Source: Actinomycetota bacterium
Lineage (GTDB): Bacteria; Actinomycetota; Actinomycetes; S36-B12
Length of the DNA stretch: 21,139 nucleotides
Assembly: GCA_016870425.1 (NCBI GenBank)
Contig: VGBQ01000019.1
Span: forward strand, 1-21,139
Direction of reading: 5' to 3'
The notes under the pieces are model-generated. The model saw only the letters and a program-made list of their open reading frames with translations. It did not search any database and was not told where the DNA came from. The position numbers were made by a program, and so were the translations under genes. Shown piece after piece: positions 1 through 6,442 of this stretch. Position 1 is the first letter of the stretch; every line of letters starts with the position of its first letter.

Positions 1-42
1 ACCTGCGCCGACTCGCTATCGCGCGAGAGCTCCTGCCACGTC

Positions 43-285
43 TCAGCGCGTCCGCACGAGATAGGTGATGGCGCCGTCGGCCTCCACCTGGGAGCCGAGG
101 AAATCCACGCCCCGCATGTCGCACCACGCGGGGATATCGGATGCCGCTCCCGGGTCGGTGCAGGCCACGGCGATGACCGTCCCCGACCCCGCCGACTTGG
201 CTGCGCGCGCAACCGCGATGACCGGCATAGGACAGCGGTGGCCTCGCTCGTTGAGACGCACATCCGGACGCGGCAGGTCAGTCAT
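43..285 (-). CDS. TusA-family sulfur carrier protein
   Basis: An 80-residue protein of the TusA (SirA/YeeD-like) fold. In this family the Cys of the CPxP motif carries a persulfide passed on by a cysteine desulfurase, in the cytoplasm. The sequence shows RCPMP with the carrier Cys at residue 18, a central PAWC segment (Cys55), and the usual length for the family. The ATG at 285 is preceded by AGGAG about 7 nt upstream and overlaps the desulfurase stop by 8 nt (ATGACTGA), so the two are surely translated together. A longer reading from 345 would run through the coding end of the upstream gene and is less likely. From memory, streptomycete relatives carry this domain fused to the C-terminus of the desulfurase; here it is a separate polypeptide. 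The final acceptor (thiolation of RNA, molybdopterin or something else) cannot be read from the sequence. Confidence 0.88.
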   Translation of the reverse strand: MTDLPRPDVRLNERGHRCPMPVIAVARAAKSAGSGTVIAVACTDPGAASDIPAWCDMRGVDFLGSQVEADGAITYLVRTR

Positions 286-1411
286 CTGGGGTCTCCTGGG
301 TGAGGTCGTCGGCCTCGAGCATGGCACGGACGTTCGCGACCACATCGGCGAATGCGGTGATGAAGCCGTCGACGGTGTCCTGTGTCACGCCAAAGGGCAG
401 TGAGATGCGCACGTTGCCCTGCGTGAGCACACCCATGGCGCTCAGCACGTGGCTGGGCCGTCGCAGGTCCGACACGCACGACGATCCGCTCGATATCGCG
501 TATCCCGCGCGGTCGAGACCGAGCACGAGGGCCTCACCATCGACGAAGAGGCACGACAGTGCGGTGAGGTAGCCGACGCGGTCATCGCTGCCGAGCAGGG
601 CCACGTCGGGGACATCGGCGATCACGCGCGCACGAATGAGATCGGTCCACGCGCGTGCCTGCTCGGCGTCGGCGCCGCGATGCTCGTTGGCCCACTCCAG
701 GCCACGCGCGGCGGCGAGGGCAGCCGGCAGGCCAGCTGAAGCGAGATCAAGGGGAGGGGCGTGCCATTGCCGGCGCACAGCCACGACACCGACCCCGGGT
801 GGACCGCCCCAGGTCGAGGCGCGGCCCACGAGGATCGCCCACCCCTGGGGCGCGTCCTCGCGACCGAGCGTGACCGAGGCATCGATGAGGAGCGGCACCC
901 CGGCGTCGGCGCTGGCCGCGGCCACCTCATGGAGCGGCTGGCGGGTGCCCACCTCGTGGTTGGCCGCCTGCAGCACAGCGAGGGCCGCGCCGGGCAGGGC
1001 CTCCGCGAAGGCAGCGGCGTCCACGCGACCGGTGCGGTCGACACCGATGATCGATGCCCGCCCGCCCCGAGCCTGGAGGTCATCGGCCTCGGCCAGGACG
1101 GTGCTGTGCTCCACCGCGGAGCACACCAGGCGGGGGGAGGGTCCGCAGGAGGCCAGCCACGCCCGGATGACGGCGGGCAGGGCCCCCTCGGCGACGAGGC
1201 TGACCTCGTCAGGCCGCGCCCCGATGCACGAGGCCACCGCCTCACGGGCCGAGTCAGCCAGGAGGGCGGCGCGCCTGCCCTCGCGGTAGAGGCGGGCGGG
1301 GTCGGCCCACCCCGCGTCGGCGGCCACCGACCAGGCCTCGCGCGAGGCCGGGTTGAGCGGCTGGCCGGAGGCGGCGTCGAGGAACCCCGCGGGCGGGGCA
1401 GGGGCGGACAC
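278..1411 (-). CDS. Cysteine desulfurase-like class V aminotransferase-fold protein with degenerate PLP site
   Basis: A 377-residue protein clearly homologous to NifS/IscS enzymes, which take sulfur from L-cysteine onto an active-site Cys using PLP. Retained features are EHS (His102), the ANHEVGT segment, the PLP-nitrogen Asp (Asp177, LIDAS), GGPPGVG, and the mobile-loop Cys312 in SSGSSC followed by PSHVL. Missing features are the Schiff-base Lys and the preceding His of the usual S-x-HK motif (here RASTWGG: Ser199, Thr200), the Gln of DAxQ (Val180), and the Gly-Thr phosphate-binding stretch (here EGALPA). I checked the codons of the DASV and RASTWGG stretches and found no frameshift there. 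The start is GTG at 1411: the TANNNT box 7 nt upstream predicts a leaderless mRNA, and homology begins a few residues in (FLDAASG). The frame stays open back to 1504 but that part is promoter DNA. It is either a pseudo-enzyme or one using another lysine. Fold assignment is firm; activity is doubtful. Confidence 0.9.
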   Translation of the reverse strand: MSAPAPPAGFLDAASGQPLNPASREAWSVAADAGWADPARLYREGRRAALLADSAREAVASCIGARPDEVSLVAEGALPAVIRAWLASCGPSPRLVCSAVEHSTVLAEADDLQARGGRASIIGVDRTGRVDAAAFAEALPGAALAVLQAANHEVGTRQPLHEVAAASADAGVPLLIDASVTLGREDAPQGWAILVGRASTWGGPPGVGVVAVRRQWHAPPLDLASAGLPAALAAARGLEWANEHRGADAEQARAWTDLIRARVIADVPDVALLGSDDRVGYLTALSCLFVDGEALVLGLDRAGYAISSGSSCVSDLRRPSHVLSAMGVLTQGNVRISLPFGVTQDTVDGFITAFADVVANVRAMLEADDLTQETPDD

Positions 1412-1418
1412 GCGGGCG

Positions 1419-1424
1419 ACGCTA
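1419..1424 (-). promoter_or_regulatory. Predicted -10 box of the desulfurase-tusA unit
   Basis: Read on the minus strand this is TAGCGT, ending 7 nt before the GTG at 1411. That matches the spacing of a leaderless actinobacterial promoter and is why 1411 was chosen as the start. No convincing -35 is visible at 16-18 nt; the palindrome at 1432-1446 lies there. Confidence 0.5.
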
Positions 1425-1431
1425 CCTGCCG

Positions 1432-1446
1432 GCCCGAACTTCGGGC
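1432..1446. promoter_or_regulatory. Perfect palindrome, operator candidate for the desulfurase promoter
   Basis: GCCCGAA-C-TTCGGGC is a perfect 7+1+7 inverted repeat. It starts 7 nt upstream of the predicted -10 of the minus-strand unit, so a bound protein would cover the spacer and -35 zone. The regulator is unknown. A diverged partial copy of one half (CAAAGTTCG) lies near 1477-1485. Confidence 0.4.
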
Positions 1447-1449
1447 GAC

Positions 1450-1512
1450 AAGTGCCCCTAGACGGCCGAATCCGCCCAAAGTTCGCGGTCGGCGGGTCGG
1501 CCAAGTGCCCCT
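1450..1512. repeat. Direct repeat AAGTGCCCCT (1450-1459 and 1503-1512)
   Basis: The same 10-mer occurs twice, 53 nt apart, inside the 170-bp space between the divergent desulfurase and ctaC genes. The space between contains GCCGAATCCGCCCAAAGTTCG, which loosely repeats the GCCCGAACTTCGGGC stretch beside the first copy, so the block looks like a degenerate duplication. It may hold paired regulator sites for the two divergent promoters. No terminator or small gene was seen in this space. Confidence 0.4.
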
Positions 1513-1541
1513 GTCGGGCTGGCTCCTTCCCTCCGCGCCCC

Positions 1542-1556
1542 CTCCCTGTGAGGGAG
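1542..1556. promoter_or_regulatory. Perfect palindrome at the -35 position of ctaC
   Basis: CTCCCT-GTG-AGGGAG is a perfect 6+3+6 inverted repeat centred about 20 nt upstream of the predicted ctaC -10 box, overlapping where a -35 should lie. It is a different sequence from the palindrome at 1432-1446 but sits in the equivalent place relative to the opposite promoter. Confidence 0.4.
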
Positions 1557-1568
1557 TCCCTCGTGCGC

Positions 1569-1574
1569 TAGGGT
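1569..1574 (+). promoter_or_regulatory. Predicted -10 box of ctaC (leaderless)
   Basis: TAGGGT ends 7 nt before the GTG at 1582. No Shine-Dalgarno sequence precedes that GTG, which agrees with transcription starting at or next to the start codon. Confidence 0.55.
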
Positions 1575-1581
1575 CACTTGG

Positions 1582-2397
1582 GTGGAGCGACGGCGCCGCA
1601 TTCTGCTGACATCTGCCGCACTGGCCCTCGTGGCGGTGACGGCCTCTGGCTGCACGGCCAACGAGGCCTTCTTCTTCGACCTGCCCGATCCCGCGACGGC
1701 CGAGGGTCCGATCATCCAGAACCTCTGGAATGGCACGTGGATCGCAGCCTGGGGCGTCGGCATCGTGACCTGGGGCCTCATGCTCTGGGCATTCATCGCC
1801 TACCGCCGGCGCAAGGGCAACGACGGGGTGCCCGAGCAGACCAAGTACAACCTCCCCCTCGAGCTGCTCTACACCATCGTCCCGCTCATCATGATCCTCG
1901 GCCTCTTCGTTTTCACCGCGCGTGACCAGGCCGAGCTTCTCGCGATCGAGGACGACCAGAGCGAGACGATCAATGTCGTCGGCTTCCGGTGGAGCTGGGC
2001 CTTCAACTACCTCGATGAGGAGGTCTACGACGTCGGCACGCCGGGCGTGCCCCCCACCCTGTGGGTCCCCGTGGACGAGAAGATCCAGTTCGAGCTCACC
2101 TCGCCCGACGTCATCCACTCCTTCTGGGTGATCGACTGGCTCTTCAAGATGGACGTCATCCCCGGCAAGGTCAACACCTTCCAGGTGACGCCCAATAAGG
2201 AGGGCACCTTCATCGGTCGCTGCGCCGAGTTGTGCGGCACCGATCATGCCCGCATGCTGTTCAACGTCAAGGTCGTCTCGCGGGCGGAATTCGATCAGCA
2301 CATGGAGGATCTGCGCGTGAAGGGCCAGACCGGCAAACTGGAAAGCGAGCGCGCCAACTACACCGGTGAGCGCCCGTCCGAGGGGAGGAACCTGTGA
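1582..2397 (+). CDS. ctaC: Cytochrome c oxidase subunit II (lipoprotein)
   Basis: A 271-residue subunit II of the aa3 oxidase; its CuA centre accepts electrons from the cytochrome bcc complex on the outer membrane face. A signal peptide ends in a lipobox (ASGC, lipidated Cys24). Two membrane helices follow (about 52-74 and 93-112), then the cupredoxin domain. CuA ligands are all present: His179, Cys214, Glu216, Cys218, His222 and Met225 (pattern CAELCGTDHARM), with the aromatic electron-entry stretch GFRWSW at 134-139. The GTG start is fixed by the immediate hydrophobic signal and the leaderless -10 box. It begins the run ctaC-ctaD-ctaF; its stop overlaps the ctaD start by 4 nt. No residue expected for function is missing. 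Confidence 0.97.
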   Translation: MERRRRILLTSAALALVAVTASGCTANEAFFFDLPDPATAEGPIIQNLWNGTWIAAWGVGIVTWGLMLWAFIAYRRRKGNDGVPEQTKYNLPLELLYTIVPLIMILGLFVFTARDQAELLAIEDDQSETINVVGFRWSWAFNYLDEEVYDVGTPGVPPTLWVPVDEKIQFELTSPDVIHSFWVIDWLFKMDVIPGKVNTFQVTPNKEGTFIGRCAELCGTDHARMLFNVKVVSRAEFDQHMEDLRVKGQTGKLESERANYTGERPSEGRNL

Positions 2398-4097
2398 CCA
2401 TCCTCAACGATCCGGTCGCTGCGCCGACCGCGCCGCCGACCCCCAAGCAGGTGCGGCGCGTCCACATGGGCCGGACCATCGTCAAGTGGGTCACCTCGAC
2501 CGACCACAAGACGATCGGCTACCTCTACCTCATCACGTCGTTCGTGTGGTTCATCCTCGCCGGCGCCATGGCCCTGGTCATCCGCGCCGAGCTCGCCACC
2601 CCGGGCATGCAGTTCGTGTCGCTGGAGCAGTACAACCAGCTCTTTACGATGCACGGCACGATCATGCTCTTCCTCTTCGCCACGCCCCTCTTCGTCGGTT
2701 TCGGCAACGTGATCATGCCCCTGCAGATCGGCTCCCCGGACGTGGCTTTCCCGCGTCTGAACATGCTCGGCTACTGGCTCTTCTTCTTCGGCGGCTTCAC
2801 CATCCTGTTGAGCTTCTTCACCCCCGGGGGTGCGGCCTCCTTCGGCTGGTTCGCCTACCAGCCGCTGAGCAACGCGGTGAATTCCCCCGAGGTGGGCGCT
2901 GACCTGTGGCTGCTGGGCCTGACCATGGGCGGCCTGGGCACCATCCTGGGCGCCGTCAACTTCATCACCACGATCTTCTGCATGCGCTGCCCCGGCATGA
3001 CGATGTTCCGGATGCCGATCTTCACGTGGACGGTCTTCATCACCAGCGTGCTCGTGCTGGTCGCCTTCCCGATCCTGGCCGCGGCGCTGGTGATGGCCTT
3101 CATCGACCGGCAGTTCGGCGCCGTGGTCTTCGACGCCGAGAACGGCGGGGCGATCCTCTGGCAGCACCTCTTCTGGTTCTTCGGCCATCCCGAGGTCTAC
3201 ATCCTCGCGCTGCCCTTCTTCGGCATCGCGAGCGAGATCATCCCGGTCTTCTCGCGCAAGCCCATCTTCGGCTACAAGGGATTGGTCTTCGCCACCATGG
3301 CGATCGGGGCGCTCTCCGTGGCCGTGTGGGCCCATCACATGTACGTCACCGGCTCGGTCTATCTGCCCTTCTTCGCCCTGATGACGATGCTCATCGCTGT
3401 CCCCACGGGGGTGAAGTTCTTCAACTGGATCGGCACGATGTGGCGCGGCTCGGTCAGTTTTGATACGCCGATGCTCTACACCATGGGCTTCCTCGTCACC
3501 TTCCTCTTCGGCGGCCTCACGGGCATCATCTTGTCGGCGCCCCCGCTGGACTTCCACGTGTCGGACAGCTACTTCGTTGTCGCTCACTTCCACTACGTCG
3601 TCTTCGGCACAGTGGTCTTCCTCATGTTCGCCGGGCTCTACTTCTGGTGGCCCAAGATGACCGGCCGCATGCTCAACGAGAAGATCGGTCACGTGCAGTT
3701 CTGGATGCTCTTCATCGGCTTCCAGGTCACCTTCCTGGTCCAGCACTGGCTCGGCGTACAGGGCATGCCACGCCGCTACGGGGACTACCTCGCCAGCGAC
3801 GGCTTCACGACGCTCAACACCGTCTCCTCCATCGGCTCGATCCTCATCGGCGTCTCCACGCTGTTCTTCATCTGGAATGTCCTGTGGACGTGGAAGAACG
3901 CCCCCAGGGTGACCGTGGACGATCCGTGGGGCTGGGGCGGCTCATTGGAGTGGGCCACCTCCTGCCCGCCGCCGCGCCACAACTTCACGTCCCTGCCCCG
4001 GATCCGCTCCGAGCGGCCGGCTTTCGACCTGCACCACCCTGAGCTCGCCGAGCACCAGCCCAGCAGCGCGTCGGTGACCACGAGGAGCTCCTCGTGA
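2394..4097 (+). CDS. ctaD: Cytochrome c oxidase subunit I
   Basis: A 567-residue haem-copper oxidase subunit I, the proton-pumping core that reduces O2 to water. About twelve membrane helices are visible. Haem a ligands are His87 and His400, the haem a3 ligand is His398, CuB ligands are His265, His314 and His315, and Tyr269 is in place for the His-Tyr cross-link (GHPEVY). Glu267 in that motif and the D-channel stretch IGSPDVAFPRLN mark a type A1 enzyme. The hydrophilic C-terminal tail (about 500-567) is usual for actinobacteria. The GTG start at 2394 overlaps the ctaC stop (GTGA) and has a strong GGGGAGG site about 7 nt upstream, so it can be translated independently as well as by coupling. 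Confidence 0.98.
   Translation: MTILNDPVAAPTAPPTPKQVRRVHMGRTIVKWVTSTDHKTIGYLYLITSFVWFILAGAMALVIRAELATPGMQFVSLEQYNQLFTMHGTIMLFLFATPLFVGFGNVIMPLQIGSPDVAFPRLNMLGYWLFFFGGFTILLSFFTPGGAASFGWFAYQPLSNAVNSPEVGADLWLLGLTMGGLGTILGAVNFITTIFCMRCPGMTMFRMPIFTWTVFITSVLVLVAFPILAAALVMAFIDRQFGAVVFDAENGGAILWQHLFWFFGHPEVYILALPFFGIASEIIPVFSRKPIFGYKGLVFATMAIGALSVAVWAHHMYVTGSVYLPFFALMTMLIAVPTGVKFFNWIGTMWRGSVSFDTPMLYTMGFLVTFLFGGLTGIILSAPPLDFHVSDSYFVVAHFHYVVFGTVVFLMFAGLYFWWPKMTGRMLNEKIGHVQFWMLFIGFQVTFLVQHWLGVQGMPRRYGDYLASDGFTTLNTVSSIGSILIGVSTLFFIWNVLWTWKNAPRVTVDDPWGWGGSLEWATSCPPPRHNFTSLPRIRSERPAFDLHHPELAEHQPSSASVTTRSSS
4079..4096 (+). promoter_or_regulatory. Perfect palindrome covering the ctaF ribosome-binding site and start codon
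   Basis: CACGAGGAGCTCCTCGTG is an 18-bp perfect palindrome. Its left half holds the GAGGAG ribosome-binding site and its right half ends in the GTG start of ctaF. In RNA it can fold into a 7-bp stem with an AGCT loop that hides both. Ribosomes finishing ctaD would melt it, suggesting obligate translational coupling. Confidence 0.5.
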
Positions 4098-4489
4098 AGG
4101 TCGGCGGCTGGTCATTCGCCCTCGGGGCGATCTTCTTCCTCTTCGTCGGTGGCGTCTACTACTACGTGAGCGGCGACGAGATCGGCACAACGGCCCTGAT
4201 CATGACCGGTGGCCTGGCCTTCCTCGTGGCGTTCTACATCCTCTACACCAACAAGCGTCTCGACGGCCTTCCTGAGGACCGTGCCAACGCCGAGATCGAC
4301 GAGGCCGACCCCGAATACGGGTTCTTCAGCCCGCACAGCTGGTGGCCCCTGCCCGTGGGCTTCGCAGCGATGCTGATCGCCCTGGGCTTTATCTTTGCGA
4401 CCTGGCTCGTGGTCCTGGGAGTGCTGGTCCTGCTCGTAGCGCTCATCGGCTGGCTGTTCGAGTACTACCGCGGCGCCTTCGCGCGCTGA
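4094..4489 (+). CDS. ctaF: Cytochrome c oxidase subunit IV, actinobacterial type
   Basis: A 131-residue membrane protein matching the small fourth subunit of actinobacterial aa3 oxidases, which packs against the catalytic core in the bcc-aa3 supercomplex. Four hydrophobic segments are visible (about 6-26, 33-52, 85-103 and 105-122) with the hydrophilic loop NKRLDGLPEDR between the second and third and the GFFSPHSWWPLPVG stretch before the third. The end, EYYRGAFAR, is also typical. The GTG start overlaps the ctaD stop by 4 nt (GTGA) and lies in an 18-bp palindrome with its ribosome-binding site. Identification rests on length, topology, loop motifs and position after ctaD. Confidence 0.92.
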   Translation: MKVGGWSFALGAIFFLFVGGVYYYVSGDEIGTTALIMTGGLAFLVAFYILYTNKRLDGLPEDRANAEIDEADPEYGFFSPHSWWPLPVGFAAMLIALGFIFATWLVVLGVLVLLVALIGWLFEYYRGAFAR

Positions 4490-4508
4490 CTCACGCCATC
4501 CTCCGGGT

Positions 4509-4514
4509 TATCCT
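4509..4514 (+). promoter_or_regulatory. Predicted -10 box of the L,D-transpeptidase gene (leaderless)
   Basis: TATCCT ends 7 nt before the ATG at 4522, inside the 32-bp gap after ctaF. It implies the transpeptidase can be expressed apart from the oxidase genes and supports this ATG over longer upstream readings. Confidence 0.5.
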
Positions 4515-4521
4515 CGTAGGC

Positions 4522-5703
4522 ATGCGCCGCATCATCCCCGCCGTAGCCGCGCTTACCGGCCTGGTCTCCCTCACCGCCTGCCAGCCGGCCTTGGAGTTCT
4601 CAGCCGCGAGCCTGCCGGATGCGTCGATCGCCCGCATCGGGCTCGTCGACGCGGTGATGACGAATGCCCCCATCGACCGCCCGATCGTGGTCCATGTCGA
4701 CAACGGTCGCCTGACCGAGGTCACCGTCACGCAGGGCGCTAGCCGCGTGATCAAGGGCGAGCTCTCCGAGGACGGTCGCACGTGGACCTCCCAGCGGCCT
4801 TATCTGGACTTCGATGCGACGTACTCCGTCAGCGCCACGGCGGTGGACGCTCGCGGTCAGGCCGCCACCTTGACGGAGAAGATCAGGACTGTCGACCCCG
4901 ACGGCTTCCTCGCTGCGACGCCCGTGCTGGAGGAGGGCAGTGAGTTTGGCGTGGGGATGCCCTTGACCGTCAACTTCGATGAGGCCGTCAAGGACCGCGC
5001 CGCTGTCGAGCAGGCCATGATCGTGCGTACGCCGACACCGATCGAGGGCGCGTGGTACTGGACAGGGCCGACACAGGCGATCTATCGCCCCAGGGACTTC
5101 TGGCCGGGCAACGCCGACATCGAACTCGACATCGACCTGCGCGGCGTGGAGGCCGCGCCGGGACTGTGGGGCAAGGACAATGCGCGCACGACCTACCGCA
5201 CGAGCGACAGCGTGGTCATGGAGGCCGACGCCAATGAGCTCATGCTCAAGGTCTTCATCAACGGCAAGAAGGAGCGCACCATCCCCGTCACCATGGGCAT
5301 GCCGGCCTACGAGACCCTCTCGGGCACCAAACTCATCATGACCAAGGAGCGCACCCGCATCATGGACAATGCCACCGCAGGCGTGTCCGAGGACAATCCC
5401 GACCACTACCGCGTCGAGGTCGACTACGCCATGCGTCTGACGTGGCACGGTGAGTTCCTCCATGCTTCGCCGTGGGCCGCGGGTGCCTGGGGCAACAGCC
5501 GCATCAGCCACGGCTGCACGTCGATGAGCACCGACAATGCCGCCTGGCTCTTCGATGTCACCAACATCGGTGATCCCATCACCATCACGGGCACCCCGCT
5601 GAAGCAGAATCCCGGCAATGGCATCACCGTGTGGAACATCTCGTGGAATGACTGGGTGAAGAAGTCCGCCACCGGAGCCCATCTCACCTCGCCCGAGATC
5701 TGA
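4522..5703 (+). CDS. Lipoprotein L,D-transpeptidase with Ig-like domains (YkuD family)
   Basis: A 393-residue exported enzyme expected to form 3-3 cross-links in peptidoglycan. A lipoprotein signal ends at LTAC (Cys20). Two Ig-like domains (about 35-125 and 130-230) precede the YkuD catalytic domain (about 235-360), where the motif reads H314 ... SHGC with nucleophile Cys332 and neighbouring His330. The C-terminal stretch with WNISWNDW is the cap typical of mycobacterial LppS/LdtMt2-like enzymes. The ATG at 4522 is chosen because the signal peptide starts there and a TATCCT box lies 7 nt upstream; the frame stays open back into ctaF but that part is not protein-like. The stop overlaps the next start by 1 nt (TGATG). 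It has no direct role in respiration, but its lipid anchor places it at the same membrane face. Confidence 0.93.
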   Translation: MRRIIPAVAALTGLVSLTACQPALEFSAASLPDASIARIGLVDAVMTNAPIDRPIVVHVDNGRLTEVTVTQGASRVIKGELSEDGRTWTSQRPYLDFDATYSVSATAVDARGQAATLTEKIRTVDPDGFLAATPVLEEGSEFGVGMPLTVNFDEAVKDRAAVEQAMIVRTPTPIEGAWYWTGPTQAIYRPRDFWPGNADIELDIDLRGVEAAPGLWGKDNARTTYRTSDSVVMEADANELMLKVFINGKKERTIPVTMGMPAYETLSGTKLIMTKERTRIMDNATAGVSEDNPDHYRVEVDYAMRLTWHGEFLHASPWAAGAWGNSRISHGCTSMSTDNAAWLFDVTNIGDPITITGTPLKQNPGNGITVWNISWNDWVKKSATGAHLTSPEI

Positions 5704-6092
5704 TGGCGCCCATCGACGCGCTTGCCGCAGGGAAGTACCTCTCGCTGACGACCTTCCGCCGTGACGGCACCCCGGTCGCCACGCCGGTGTGGCTCGTGCG
5801 CGACGGTGATGCGTTGCGGGTCGTCACCCAGGCCGACTCCGGCAAGGCCAAGCGGCTGCGCAATGACTCGCGGGTGCTGCTCGCGCCGTGTGATGCGAGA
5901 GGCGCACTCAAGGGCAAGCAGGTCGAGGGTACGGCGAGCCTGGAGGATGCTGAGCAGACCGCTCGCACGGCGCAGCTCATCGAGGCGCGCTATGGCCTGC
6001 TGGGCAAGGTGATCATGTGGCGCAGTCGACGGGCCGCACGCAAGCCGGGTGCGGCGGGCCAGGTGGGCATTCGGGTGAGCATCGCACCCTAG
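5703..6092 (+). CDS. PPOX-class flavin/F420-dependent oxidoreductase
   Basis: A 129-residue split-barrel protein of the pyridoxamine-phosphate-oxidase-like superfamily, resembling the mycobacterial Rv2061-type PPOX proteins. Visible family features are the N-terminal KYLSLTTFRRDGTPVATPVW strand pair, the LRVVTQADSGKAKRL stretch thought to contact the cofactor phosphate, the VLLAPCDARG strand, and the C-terminal VGIRVSI strand. These proteins bind F420 or a flavin and reduce small substrates; the actual substrate is not predictable. The ATG shares one base with the L,D-transpeptidase stop, so it is translated from the same message. Cytoplasmic, with no signal or membrane segment. Confidence 0.85.
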   Translation: MAPIDALAAGKYLSLTTFRRDGTPVATPVWLVRDGDALRVVTQADSGKAKRLRNDSRVLLAPCDARGALKGKQVEGTASLEDAEQTARTAQLIEARYGLLGKVIMWRSRRAARKPGAAGQVGIRVSIAP

Positions 6093-6097
6093 GTGCG
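6083..6097. terminator. Short hairpin over the PPOX stop codon
   Basis: CGCACC-CTA-GGTGCG is a perfect 6-bp stem with a 3-nt loop. It spans the PPOX stop and lies in the 9-bp gap before the convergent membrane ORF. There is no T-run on either side, so it is only a possible bidirectional terminator. Confidence 0.3.
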
Positions 6098-6101
6098 GGC
6101 T

Positions 6102-6425
6102 CTAGCCGACATCGAGGGGGTCAGCGAGGGCGCCCACGGGCCCAAGCCACCAGCAGACGGTGCGCTGGCCCCAGCAGGTGCCTCGATGGCCTAGGAAGGC
6201 CTGAGCGGCTCCCGACGCGAGCAGGCCTAGGCCCACGAGGGCCAGGGCGCCCCAGAAGATGCCGCGTGGGAACCACAGCCAGAGGACGATCAAGATGGCG
6301 GCCAGGCCGAGTCCGCCGATGACGGCTGATGAGGCCGAAGGCACCTGGCCCCAGCGCGGATGGTGGGCGGGGTGACCCTGCAGATGGCCGCCCCGGCACC
6401 GAACTGGTCCCGGGGCGGTCGACAT
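6102..6425 (-). CDS. Small hypothetical membrane protein downstream of qcrB
   Basis: A 107-codon reading frame that begins 17 nt after the qcrB stop on the same strand and ends 9 nt from the convergent PPOX gene. It fills what would otherwise be a 350-bp gap. Two hydrophobic segments are visible (about 33-53 and 57-76), the first followed by FPRG, and a C-terminal Cys/Trp-rich stretch (GHRGTCWGQRTVCWW). No Shine-Dalgarno site precedes the ATG at 6425; a GTG at 6344, just before the first helix, is an alternative start. I do not recognise the family. Its position suggests an accessory of the bcc complex, but this is inference, and the frame could be non-coding. Confidence 0.5.
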   Translation of the reverse strand: MSTAPGPVRCRGGHLQGHPAHHPRWGQVPSASSAVIGGLGLAAILIVLWLWFPRGIFWGALALVGLGLLASGAAQAFLGHRGTCWGQRTVCWWLGPVGALADPLDVG

Positions 6426-6442
6426 CGGCGTCGATGCGTCGG

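Noticed and set aside
11..26. CTCGC/GCGAG inverted repeat downstream of tusA
   Set aside because: Short imperfect stem with no T-run near the window edge; not enough to call a terminator.
1412..1504. N-terminal extension of the desulfurase from an ATG at 1504
   Set aside because: The extra 31 codons translate the palindrome and repeat region; a TANNNT box before GTG 1411 and the homology boundary favour the shorter form.
622..2301. Long minus-strand open frame of 559 codons opposite ctaC and overlapping the desulfurase gene
   Set aside because: It is a shadow of high third-position GC; its translation is low-complexity (Asp/Glu/Gly/Arg runs) and it conflicts with two clear families.
2358..3746. 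462-codon minus-strand open frame opposite ctaD
   Set aside because: Composition is dominated by Glu, His, Asp and Gly with no domain; it mirrors ctaD codons.
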